A stretch of DNA of 64,000 nucleotides from Myxococcus landrumus (GTDB lineage Bacteria; Myxococcota; Myxococcia; Myxococcales; Myxococcaceae), in contig NZ_CP071091.1 of the NCBI RefSeq assembly GCF_017301635.1, positions 1,703,001 through 1,767,000 on the forward strand. Direction: 5' to 3'. Under the pieces are notes generated by a model. That model was not told where the DNA came from. It made no database searches and saw only the letters and a list, made by a program, of their open reading frames with translations. The position numbers were made by a program, and so were the translations under genes. This document shows, in pieces, positions 25,551-33,597 of the stretch (the first letter of the stretch is position 1; every line of letters begins with the position of its first letter).

Positions 25551-25636
25551 GGCTCAGGAAATACCAGACATAAAGCGATTCCGACCGTGGGTTCGTTACT
25601 GCGATTCGTTGGCCCCCACCCCCAAGGAACCGCACA

Positions 25637-26442
25637 ATGAATCCACAGTCGTGGAAGAAACTTCGCCCCCTCCTGCTGGCCGCGCTGTGGGCGGGTAGCG
25701 CCGGTGCAAACACCCCGCCCATCGTCTCCACGGGGCAAGTCCAGAACATGGTGCTGCCCACGTCGAAGACGTGGCTGGTCGGAACGGCGTGTGACTCCGA
25801 CGGGAGCATCGTCTCGAGTCAGTGGATTCAGACGCAGGGCCCCAGCGCCGCCACGCTCACGAATGCCACCTCCCTGACCACGACGGTCTCTGGCCTCGTG
25901 CAGGGCGCCTACATCTTCCAGCTCACCGTGACGGACAACGGCGGAGCTCAAGAATCGGCCAGGGCCTATGTGAGGGTGCATCCGGTCCCGACTGGACGAG
26001 GCACCGTGTCGGAGGTCTACAAGGCGTCTCCCTCGCCGGGGGACTACGGCCACGTGGTCTACCTTCCCGCGGGATACACGGTGGGCTCGAACTGGCCGGT
26101 GGTGTTCTTCCTCCACGACACGGCCCACAAAGGAAATGGTGGGCCGGAGCCCAGAGCCTCTCGGATGGGATGATGAACGCGGGGCTCGCCGCGTGGGCCA
26201 TCCATGGCAAGGGCGTGCTGGCCAACTACACCGCTCCCCTGGAGAATCAGACCGCCTTCTTCCGTCCCGAGACGGGGGGATGGCAGTGGATCCGCGGACA
26301 GACGGCCCTGGACACGAGCGGCGCGGGCCCCGCGCGCCAGGTGCTCTTCACGATCCGCAACCCGGGTGACCACTCCATCGGGGACGCCGTGTACAAGGAC
26401 CCAATGGTCTGGGATTGGCTGCTCGCGCAGCGCAAGCCCTAG
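25637..26442 (+). pseudogene. Broken PKD-domain/alpha-beta hydrolase (esterase) gene
   Basis: The first frame (from 25637) encodes a signal peptide (LLLAALWAGSAGANTPP), a PKD/REJ-like domain (GTACDSDGSIVSSQWIQTQG) and the start of an alpha/beta hydrolase (YGHVVYLPAGYTVGSNWPVV, FFLHDTAHKGNGGPE), then stops at 26173. The +1 frame continues the same protein: SLSDGMMNAGLAAWAIHGKG, FFRPETGGWQWIRGQTAL, and the C-terminal His motif GDHSIGDAVYKDPMVWDWLL, ending at 26442. The nucleophile Ser region is absent between HGKGVLANYTA and PLENQT. So there is a frameshift near 26150 and probably an internal deletion. It is most likely inactive. Confidence 0.7.
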
Positions 26443-26455
26443 ACCTGCCGGACCG

Positions 26456-27241
26456 CTATGAGCGACGGCCCGGAAGACTCCGCGCCATCGCCGCGCCCCC
26501 CAGCCGCTCGCGGAGCTCCCGCAGCCGGTCTCGAGCGACGGGGAGCACCGTCCCGTCCTTCAAGTGCACGCACGCGTCGCCGTGGCCCCCCTGGACCATC
26601 GTGATCGCATCCAGCCGGACGAGGGTGGCGCGGTGGATGCGCAGCCAGCGCGCCGGGTCGAGCCGGCGCTCGAGCTCCGCGAGCGACATGTCCACCACAT
26701 CGGAGCTCCCGGCGCGCACCGCGTAGACGAGCCGGTCCTCGGCGTAGAGGTGTGTGACGTCCTCGAGGACCACGACGTGCACCCGCGTGCCCGTCCTCGA
26801 GGTCAGCCGCGTCAGGGGCATGGGAGGCTGGAGCGCCGCTTTCAGCGCATGCAACCGCTCCTGCGCGAGCTGGGGGTGCATGCGCTCCAGCTTGTCCAGC
26901 GCACGCAAGAGACCGCGCGTGTCCACGGGCTTGAGCAGGTAGTCCACGGAGCTCACCTCGAAGGCCCGGAGCGCGTACGTATCGAAGGCCGTGGTGAACA
27001 CCACCGGCGGTGGACTGGGGAGTGCCTGCACCAGGTCGAAGCCACTCAGTCCCGGCATCGACACATCCACGAAGAGCGCATCCGGGGGCGCGGTGCGCAG
27101 TGCGTCCACGGCCTCCACCGGGTCGGTATACGTGGCGACCACCGTCACACGCCCTGTGTCCTCGAGCATGCGAGCAAGACGTCGCAGCGCCAGCGGCTCG
27201 TCATCCACCAGCACGGCGCGCAGGAGCCCCGGCGCACTCAT
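26456..27241 (-). CDS. LytTR-family response regulator
   Basis: A 261-aa regulator. The receiver domain (about residues 8-125) has the acidic pocket VDDEPLAL, phospho-acceptor in LFVDVSMPGLSG, Thr in FTTAFD and Lys in LLKPVD. A C-terminal LytTR domain (about 150-250) reads HVVVLEDVTHLYAEDRLVY, then WLRIHRATLVRLDAI. Its ATG overlaps the kinase stop by 4 bases (ATGA), so it is the last gene of a coupled three-gene operon. Its DNA target is unknown. It is a clear paralogue type of the LytTR regulator at 11.8-12.6 kb, but diverged. Confidence 0.92.
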   Translation of the reverse strand: MSAPGLLRAVLVDDEPLALRRLARMLEDTGRVTVVATYTDPVEAVDALRTAPPDALFVDVSMPGLSGFDLVQALPSPPPVVFTTAFDTYALRAFEVSSVDYLLKPVDTRGLLRALDKLERMHPQLAQERLHALKAALQPPMPLTRLTSRTGTRVHVVVLEDVTHLYAEDRLVYAVRAGSSDVVDMSLAELERRLDPARWLRIHRATLVRLDAITMVQGGHGDACVHLKDGTVLPVARDRLRELRERLGGAAMARSLPGRRS

Positions 27242-28308
27242 GTGGCCTCCGTCCGCGGCAACCACACCCGCACGCACGCGCCGACGCCGCCCTCGCCCCT
27301 CGAGATGGACAAGCCCGCCTCGTCCGGCCCGAAGGAGGACGCCAGTCGCTGCGTCAACATGTCGAGGCCATGTCCTGGCGGCGGCGGACCTATGATGCCG
27401 GGGCCGTCGTCCCGCACCTCGAGCCGCAGTCGACGGGCGTCCGCGCACACCGACACCTGGACCGCGCCACCCTCACGCCGCTGGGCCACTGCGTACTTCA
27501 CGGCATTCTCCACCAACGTCTGCACCGCGAAGGGAGGCACCGCGAGCCGCTCGAGGCCCGGCTGCACTTCGAGCGCGCAGCGCAACCTTGCCCCCAGCCG
27601 CACGCGCTCGAGCTCCAGGTAGTCAGACACCAGGTCCAGTTCGCGCTGGAGCGACACATGGCTCCCGGCCCCCGCATCCAGCGCGGAGCGCAGCACGGAG
27701 GCCAGCCTCTCCACCATCGCCTCCGCGGCGCGCGGGTCCTCACGCACCAGCGTGGCGATGGAGTTGAGGGTGTTGAAGAGGAAATGAGGCTGCAGGCGCG
27801 CGGACAGCGCATTGAAGCGCGCCTCCGCCTCCAGCCACTCCGCGCGCTCGCGCAGCGCCTCCGCCTCACGCAAGCGCGCATCGCGCTGGTGGATGCGCCC
27901 CGCCATCCGGGAATACCCGAACGCGCACACCCCCGCGGGCAGGCTCAGCACCAGGCCGATGCCGCCGTCGACAAGCAGGTGCCGCTCGAACTCGGAAGCG
28001 GGAAAGACTCCCAGGCCCACCAGCGTCACGGTCGCCACCGTCATCATCACGGCCGTGATGGCCGCGCACGCGGCCAGACAGGAGAGCAGCGCGGCCACGA
28101 GCGGACCGTGCATGGCGCGCCGGCCCACCGCGGGCATCAACCTCATCGACGGGAAGCCGATGCAGATGCCGTAGAAGACGCTGAGCGCGAAGATGCGCGC
28201 GATCTCCGTGGGCGGAGCGGGTGCGGGCAGGACCACGAACGCGGTGACCAGCACCGCGAGCAGCACCGTGCCCCCCGCGAACAGCGCCCAGCGCACCCCG
28301 GGTTTCAT
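27238..28308 (-). CDS. LytS/YehU-type sensor histidine kinase
   Basis: A 356-aa kinase. Four or five hydrophobic segments span about residues 7-150 (LFAGGTVLLAVLVTAFVVLP, AACAAITAVMMTVATVTLVG, GIGLVLSLPAGVCAFGYS). A coiled linker (REAEALRERAEWLEAEARF) precedes the phospho-acceptor motif LQPHFLFNTLNS. The HATPase N-box is LVENAVKYAVAQ and the G-box is DDGPGIIG. The ATG at 28308 overlaps the stop of the DUF1579-like gene and its own stop overlaps the regulator start, so all three are translationally coupled. The signal is unknown. Confidence 0.9.
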   Translation of the reverse strand: MKPGVRWALFAGGTVLLAVLVTAFVVLPAPAPPTEIARIFALSVFYGICIGFPSMRLMPAVGRRAMHGPLVAALLSCLAACAAITAVMMTVATVTLVGLGVFPASEFERHLLVDGGIGLVLSLPAGVCAFGYSRMAGRIHQRDARLREAEALRERAEWLEAEARFNALSARLQPHFLFNTLNSIATLVREDPRAAEAMVERLASVLRSALDAGAGSHVSLQRELDLVSDYLELERVRLGARLRCALEVQPGLERLAVPPFAVQTLVENAVKYAVAQRREGGAVQVSVCADARRLRLEVRDDGPGIIGPPPPGHGLDMLTQRLASSFGPDEAGLSISRGEGGVGACVRVWLPRTEAT

Positions 28309-28886
28309 TTCGCGCGCCGCACCGTCATCTCGAGGAACGGACTGAATGACTTGCCCCCATCGAGCGAAAGTTCTCCCTTTTCCTCCCACACATTGCCACG
28401 CACGTTCAGCGTGAAGCGGATGCGACCGTGAGGCATGTCGAAGCCCCACTGGAACACCCCTTCCCCCAGCAGCTTCATCTCGGTGTCCACGACGCCGTTG
28501 CCCAGCCGGTAGGCACTGAAGCGCGCGCGGCCAGCGGCGTCATCCCAGGAGAGTACCCCGAGCGCCTGGTGCGTGGGGACCTCGGTGCCCCCGGGGCCCG
28601 TGCTGCTGGTCCCCCGTCCCTCCACGATGAGGACCGTTCCGTCGAGGTGCGCCTGCACGGACTCCTTCAGCTTGAATGTCTTGCGCCCCCCCGCGCGTGG
28701 CCCCATGTCGATCCATCCCTCGCCCTGCCAGTCGCCCACCAGGACCTGGAAGGGAGCGAGCTTCTCGCGGTGCCTGGCCGCGGCCTCGGCGGGAGAAGCG
28801 GACGGGCGCGTCGGGGCGGGCTCCGCCGCGAGGACAGGGGTGGTCAGCGCGAGCGCGAGGGCGACGAGGACGTTGCGGACCTGCAT
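28305..28886 (-). CDS. Secreted DUF1579-like protein, first gene of a two-component operon
   Basis: A 193-aa protein. Signal peptide VLVALALALTTPVLAAEP, then a beta-rich domain beginning FQVLVGDWQGEGWIDMGPRA and continuing VLIVEGRGTSSTGPGGTEV and FSAYRLGNGVVDTEMKLLG. The GDWxGEG phrase and lipocalin-like strand order fit the DUF1579/heme-binding-like family of small periplasmic barrels. Because the gene is translationally coupled to a kinase and regulator, it may bind the ligand they sense. That role is inference. Confidence 0.7.
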   Translation of the reverse strand: MQVRNVLVALALALTTPVLAAEPAPTRPSASPAEAAARHREKLAPFQVLVGDWQGEGWIDMGPRAGGRKTFKLKESVQAHLDGTVLIVEGRGTSSTGPGGTEVPTHQALGVLSWDDAAGRARFSAYRLGNGVVDTEMKLLGEGVFQWGFDMPHGRIRFTLNVRGNVWEEKGELSLDGGKSFSPFLEMTVRRAK

Positions 28887-29199
28887 GAGCGGAGCTCCGT
28901 TCGTGGGTTCGCGCTCGTCCTATCCCGGGGGTGATGGCTCGGCATGAGGGTTCCGACGAAGGGTCGGAATTCACGGATGAAGGGCTATCGCCATCGCATC
29001 CCGACAGAATAACCTCATCGGCCATCAGCGCTGCGTGCCTTGGGCGCTGACCATCCCTCGACTTGATGTGACATCGCGGTGAGCGGTCCACGCGCTTCCG
29101 CGTGGATGCTGGGGCTCGCGCACCGCGAGCGGATCCTCGTCCTGGGGTCGACGCGGAATCCGGCTGTCCTCCGCGAGCCATTGAATGGAGCCCACTCGA
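28887..29199. other. 313-bp divergent intergenic region with three hairpins
   Basis: No gene is seen here. It separates the DUF1579/LytS/LytTR operon from the CHU_C protein gene. Three perfect dyads are visible: TTCCGAC/GTCGGAA (28951-28969, loop 5), TCCACGCG/CGCGTGGA (29087-29106, loop 4) and GCTCGCG/CGCGAGC (29114-29130, loop 3). The last two lie side by side about 70-110 bp upstream of the CHU_C start, where they could form leader structures or act as operators. Confidence 0.5.
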
Positions 29200-31032
29200 A
29201 TGAAACACCTGCTGCTCGTGCTCACGTGTCTGCTGTCCCTCCCCTGTCTGGCGGACTCCGCCATCGAAGAAGGCCCCTCCAGTGTGTTGCCGCTGCAGAC
29301 GGCGACCTATCGGGTGAGATGGGGCGCCTGGGGGGATGATTTCGAGAACAACGCCACCGTCACCTGGAACGTCCAGCATGGCTTCCTGCTGTCCTATGAC
29401 AAGCACTCCGTCACGGTGCAATGGGACGACCCCATGGGCCCCCAGGGCCTCCAGGGAAGAATCGACGTCACCGAGGACATGATGGGGCAGACGACGTACA
29501 TGAACGTCGAGGTGCTCGGCACGAGCCCGTCGACGTTCTGCGACGGAGTGCTGGGGCCCGCGGTCGTCGCGGTGGACTTCGGAAGCGGGAGCAACCCGGG
29601 CCCCGCGCTTCCCGCGGGCGCCACGACCTATGCCTACAACTCGAGCTGCGCGATTTCCCCCAATCAGTACACGCGCACGAACAACTCCGTGAACTGCCGG
29701 GCCCCCTGGCACAACATCGTGGAGGACCACACGCCTGGGGACACGAACGGGTATTTCCTCATGGTCGATGCGGCCAGCCAGGCCGGCGAGTTCTACAAGA
29801 CGACGGTCCAGGGGCTCATCCCGGCGTTCAAGTACGAGTTCTCCGTCTGGGTCGGCAACCTGGACAAGAACGCCATCTATGAGGCACCTCGGCTCCGCTT
29901 TGAGATCCGGACCGCATCGGGCTTCGTCGCGACGAGCGGTGACATCGTCATCCCGCCATCCTCCCCGTTCCAGTGGCAGAAGGTCGGCTTCATGTTCGAG
30001 CTTCCGCCCGGCGTGACGTCGGCGGAGGTCGTGCTGGTGAATCGCAACCAGAACGACATCGGGAACGACCTGGTGATTGACGACATCTCCTTCGCGCCTT
30101 GCTACCCGGCCGTCATCGCGTCATTCCAGAACGGCGTGGTGGTGGATCGCAATCACACCTGCAACAGCGGTGCGACCAGCCTGCATGCCTGGTGGCCCTC
30201 CACGATTCCGTTCAGCACGCCGGTCTATCAGTGGCAGCGCAGCTTCGACAACGGGGAGAGCTGGCTCAACATCCCCGGTGCGACGACGCTGCATGCGTCC
30301 CAGTCCGAGCCCACGCCCGGCATCTATCGGTATCGGCTCAGGAGCCATGAGGCGACCAATCCGGCCCAGTTCGTCGTGTCGAACCCGCTCACCTACTTCG
30401 TGCAGCGCCTCACGGTGGAGCCACGCACGCATCATCTCTACGCATGCAGCGGAGGCACTGCTTCGGGCTCCCTCCCCGTGTCCTATCAGTTGGAGTTCTC
30501 GGACCCCACGCGGCCCAAGTCGTATCAGGGCCTGTGGTCACCCGCGACGTACCTCTCCGGTCCGAACAACATCCCGAACTACATCGTCTTGCCCTCCTTG
30601 GGCACGTCTCCCCCGCCCAACGGGCCGCCTGTTCCCGCCGTCAACCACGTCTACACGGTGACCGTGACAGATAACGTCTCCACCTGTTCGGGTTCCGCGC
30701 AGCAGACGGTCGCCCAGTACAATCCCCGGAAGGTCGCCATCCCCAATGCCTTCACGCCGAATGGGGATGGCAACAACGACCTCTTCCGGCCCTTGAACCT
30801 CGAGGACTATCCCGGGTCGGGCTTCTTCATCTACAACCGCTACGGACAGCTCATCTTCTCGTCCCGGGGCCCCACGCGGCTCGACTACTCCTGGGATGGG
30901 AGGTTCCAGGGCGCCGACCAGCCGAGCGGAAACTACGTCTGGCGCATCGAGATGAGTGATTGCCACGGCAACATCATCAACGGCACGACGGGCGACAATA
31001 CCCCCCACGGTTCGGCGATCCTCATCCGCTAG
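29200..31032 (+). CDS. Secreted protein with C-terminal CHU_C (T9SS type B-like) sorting domain
   Basis: A 610-aa secreted protein. Signal peptide MKHLLLVLTCLLSLPCLADS, then a PKD/Ig-like domain (LPLQTATYRVRWGAWGDD), a jelly-roll carbohydrate-binding-like domain (about residues 120-305; FYKTTVQGLIPAFKYEFSVW) and Ig-like segments. Residues about 513-605 form a classic CHU_C/gliding-motility C-terminal domain: AIPNAFTPNGDGNNDLFRPL, FFIYNRYGQLIFSS, SWDGRFQG and SGNYVWRIEM. In Bacteroidetes this domain targets proteins to the type IX secretion system. The ATG at 29200 is chosen over 29185 because GGAG precedes it by 8 bases. An IS630 element starts about 22 bp after the stop. Confidence 0.85.
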   Translation: MKHLLLVLTCLLSLPCLADSAIEEGPSSVLPLQTATYRVRWGAWGDDFENNATVTWNVQHGFLLSYDKHSVTVQWDDPMGPQGLQGRIDVTEDMMGQTTYMNVEVLGTSPSTFCDGVLGPAVVAVDFGSGSNPGPALPAGATTYAYNSSCAISPNQYTRTNNSVNCRAPWHNIVEDHTPGDTNGYFLMVDAASQAGEFYKTTVQGLIPAFKYEFSVWVGNLDKNAIYEAPRLRFEIRTASGFVATSGDIVIPPSSPFQWQKVGFMFELPPGVTSAEVVLVNRNQNDIGNDLVIDDISFAPCYPAVIASFQNGVVVDRNHTCNSGATSLHAWWPSTIPFSTPVYQWQRSFDNGESWLNIPGATTLHASQSEPTPGIYRYRLRSHEATNPAQFVVSNPLTYFVQRLTVEPRTHHLYACSGGTASGSLPVSYQLEFSDPTRPKSYQGLWSPATYLSGPNNIPNYIVLPSLGTSPPPNGPPVPAVNHVYTVTVTDNVSTCSGSAQQTVAQYNPRKVAIPNAFTPNGDGNNDLFRPLNLEDYPGSGFFIYNRYGQLIFSSRGPTRLDYSWDGRFQGADQPSGNYVWRIEMSDCHGNIINGTTGDNTPHGSAILIR

Positions 31033-31054
31033 TCATGAAGGCCCCGCGGTGACC

Positions 31055-32277
31055 TAAACCGAGGTTCGTAATTCTCGATCAGGCCGGAGAGCAAGCGGGC
31101 GCGGGAGGGGCGGGAAGAGAGAGCAGGGGCACCTCTCGTTCGGCTCTGTGTGCGCAGAAGACCTGAGAGCGAGAAGGCCCTGCCCGAGGGCAAAGGTAGG
31201 CAGTGGTTGAAGAGAAAGCAGCGGCGAGCGCTGCTTCGGTGGGCAGCCAGGAGCGGCTGCCCGCTCACCTACCGCAGATGCATGGCGGTGGCGGCCGTGG
31301 GGCGAGGAGCCTCGTGCCATGCCGTCGCCCGAGCATTGGAGTGCGCGACCTCGACGGTGGTGAGCGCGGTCCGCCGCTACCGGGAGGGCGGGCGGCAGGA
31401 ACTTCGGGACAGGAGGGAGAACAACGGACGCGCCAAGGTGGACGAGCGGTTCCGCGAGCGGCTGGTACGAGTGCTGGCGGGGACACCGGAGGATTGGGGC
31501 TGGTGTCGTCCGACGTGGACGCGGGAGTTGCTGTGCCAGGAATTGGCGCGCCGAGGCTTGGTGCGTGTGTCGGTGGCCACCATGGGGCGCACCCTCGCCT
31601 CGCTCGGCGCGCGGCTCAAGGCGGCCAAGCCCATCGTCGAGTGTCCTTGGCCCGGGTGGAAGCGACGCCGTCGACTCCACGCGGTGAGGTGTCTCGAGGT
31701 GTACGGACCCTCCACGGAGCCTGTTCTCCATGTGGACGAAGTCGACATCCATCTCAATCCCAAGGTGGGACGCGACTGGTGCATGCCCGGGCACAGGCGT
31801 GTGGTGGTGACGCCTGGCAACAACCAGAAGCGCTACCTGGCTGGAGCCCTCAATGTACGCACGGGAAAGCTGACGTGGGTGGAAGGGCGGAGCAAAGCCA
31901 GCGCGCTCTTCATCCAGCTTCTCTGGCGTCTGGCGAGTGCATATCGACGTGCTCGTCGCATCCACCTGGTCCTCGACAACGCCTCTGTCCACTCCAGTAA
32001 GAAGACACGCAAGGTGCTCGCCCATCTCGGCAGGCGATTCGTCCTTCACTTCCTGCCGCCCTACTGCCCCCAGGGCAATCGCATCGAGCGGGTGTGGCTC
32101 GACCTGCACGCCAATGTCACCCGCAATCACCGCTGCCGCACGATGGACCGGCTCTTGGCCCGGGTGCACGCCTACCTCGCTGCTCGCTCCGCCCAGCGCT
32201 CTGCCAGTCCATCCCTGCGCCGCGCCGACCCCAGGCGCACCGCCTGAGGCCGGACGAGATTCACGATCCTTGGTTTA
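31055..32277 (+). mobile_element. IS630-family insertion sequence
   Basis: A complete element of about 1.22 kb. The ends at 31055-31077 and 32255-32277 are inverted repeats matching at 19 of 23 positions, each beginning TAAACC and ending TCTCG when read inward. Each is bounded by the TA that IS630 elements duplicate. Removing the element leaves CC-TA-GG, so the original target contained CTAG, the sequence IS630 favours. It carries one intact transposase gene. Confidence 0.85.
31150..32247 (+). CDS. IS630-family transposase
   Basis: A 365-aa DDE transposase starting at GTG. The N-terminal winged-helix region (about residues 40-115) includes CHAVARALECATSTVVSAVR. The catalytic triad lies in HVDEVDIHLNP (about 194), LVLDNASVHSSKK (about 278) and PYCPQGNRIERVWLDLHANV (about 313). 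All three acids are present and there is no frameshift, so the element may still be active. No other copy is seen in the window. Confidence 0.93.
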   Translation: MRRRPESEKALPEGKGRQWLKRKQRRALLRWAARSGCPLTYRRCMAVAAVGRGASCHAVARALECATSTVVSAVRRYREGGRQELRDRRENNGRAKVDERFRERLVRVLAGTPEDWGWCRPTWTRELLCQELARRGLVRVSVATMGRTLASLGARLKAAKPIVECPWPGWKRRRRLHAVRCLEVYGPSTEPVLHVDEVDIHLNPKVGRDWCMPGHRRVVVTPGNNQKRYLAGALNVRTGKLTWVEGRSKASALFIQLLWRLASAYRRARRIHLVLDNASVHSSKKTRKVLAHLGRRFVLHFLPPYCPQGNRIERVWLDLHANVTRNHRCRTMDRLLARVHAYLAARSAQRSASPSLRRADPRRTA

Positions 32278-33528
32278 GGGGGTCGTGCTCGCATGCTGAC
32301 GCGCGAGCAGCCACTTCCGGTAGCGCCGCAGTGAGCAACGCCGACTCAGTTCCTCCCGTGCATACGCGAGCACGGGGCTGACGCTCGGACTCGGCGCCCT
32401 GCCGCGTCCGAGTCGGCGAAGCTGGTAGCGCACCCGCGCCATGCCCAGGGCCGACGCCATCGACTTGTCCTTGAGCGTGATGGGCTGGAGCTCGATCCGC
32501 GCATCGACCCGCGTCTTCCACTTCTTCGGCAGGTCCGGGTCCACCGCCAGCGCCGTGCCCATGCCCACGAGCGCGACACCTTCCGCCAGCACCTCTTCCG
32601 CCACGGGCCGCCGGACGATGCCGCCGGTGAGCATCAACGGGAGCGGGCTGTTGCGCGCCAGCTCCTTGGCGAGCTCGAGGAAGTACGCCTCGCGAGCCAC
32701 GGTCCGCTCATCCGCTGCGCGACCCGCCATCGCGGGACTCTCATAGCTGCCACCGGACAGCTCGACGGTATCCACCCCGAGCGGCGCGAGCATCTCAATC
32801 ACGGCCCTCGCATCGGAGGCCTCGAAGCCGCCCCGCTGGAAGTCCGCCGAGTTCAGCTTCACCGCCACCGCGAACGTCGCACCGACAGCGGCCCTCACCG
32901 CGCGCACGATATCGAGGAGGAGGCGCGCCCGGTTCTCCAGGCTGCCGCCCCACGCGTCCGTGCGCCTGTTGGCCAGGGGCGAGAGGAACTGGGACACCAG
33001 GTAGCCGTGCGCCGCATGAATCTCGACGCCATCGAAGCCCGCCTGCTCCGCTCGCCGCGCGGTCTCCGCGAAGCGTCCCACCGTCGCGGCGATCTGCTCG
33101 GCCGTCATCTCGACCGGGTGTGCCAACCGATGGCTGTGCTTGCCGATGTCGACGCGAATCGCCGAAGGCCCCCAGGCGACCCCGGGCATGTCGGCCATCA
33201 CCTGCCGCCCGGGATGGTTGATCTGCATCCACACCTTCGCGCCGCCACTCTTGGCCGCCTCCGCCCAGCGCCGGAACGGCTCCAGGGGCGAGTGTGCATC
33301 GAGCACCACGCCGCCCGGCCCCGTCAGGGCCTCGGCATGCACCATCACATTGCCGGTGATGAGCACCCCCGCGCCCCCCTGGCTCCACCGCCGATAGAGA
33401 TGCCACAGCGACTCCTCGGGGAGCTGTCCCTCTCCGGCCATGTTCTCCTCCATGGCCGCCTTCACGAGCCGGTTGGGGAGGACCGCACCACTCGGAAGAG
33501 ACAGGGGCTCGAACAGGGGGGATGACAT
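32275..33528 (-). CDS. NADH:flavin oxidoreductase / old yellow enzyme family
   Basis: A 417-aa FMN-dependent TIM-barrel oxidoreductase. FMN and active-site motifs: LPNRLVKAAMEENMA near the N-terminus, WMQINHPGRQ (about residues 100-109), the substrate pair in EIHAAHGYLVSQFLSP (about 180-195), NRRTDAWGGSLENRARLL, and phosphate-binding LMLTGGIVRR. OYE-family enzymes reduce activated C=C bonds. The start is ATG 33528 with AGAAGGA upstream. The stop codon TAA is supplied by the IS630 end, but the rebuilt empty site gives TAG at the same place, so the protein is unchanged. It is divergent from a TetR regulator. Confidence 0.9.
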   Translation of the reverse strand: MSSPLFEPLSLPSGAVLPNRLVKAAMEENMAGEGQLPEESLWHLYRRWSQGGAGVLITGNVMVHAEALTGPGGVVLDAHSPLEPFRRWAEAAKSGGAKVWMQINHPGRQVMADMPGVAWGPSAIRVDIGKHSHRLAHPVEMTAEQIAATVGRFAETARRAEQAGFDGVEIHAAHGYLVSQFLSPLANRRTDAWGGSLENRARLLLDIVRAVRAAVGATFAVAVKLNSADFQRGGFEASDARAVIEMLAPLGVDTVELSGGSYESPAMAGRAADERTVAREAYFLELAKELARNSPLPLMLTGGIVRRPVAEEVLAEGVALVGMGTALAVDPDLPKKWKTRVDARIELQPITLKDKSMASALGMARVRYQLRRLGRGRAPSPSVSPVLAYAREELSRRCSLRRYRKWLLARQHASTTP

Positions 33529-33555
33529 CGCGTTCCTTCTTTCGTGAACCGGCGC

Positions 33556-33582
33556 TATGTTTACAGCGTTCACATGAACATA
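33556..33582. promoter_or_regulatory. Candidate TetR operator between the OYE and tetR genes
   Basis: Nested dyads in the 69-bp divergent spacer: GTTCA-CA-TGAAC (33568-33579) inside TATGTT (33556-33561) ... AACATA (33577-33582). It sits between the two start codons, the usual place for a TetR repressor to control its own gene and the divergent enzyme. Confidence 0.5.
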
Positions 33583-33597
33583 AGAGGAATGTAAGCG

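Noticed and set aside
29200..32277. Composite transposon carrying the CHU_C gene
   Set aside because: Only one IS630 copy is visible. Its two ends flank just the transposase gene.
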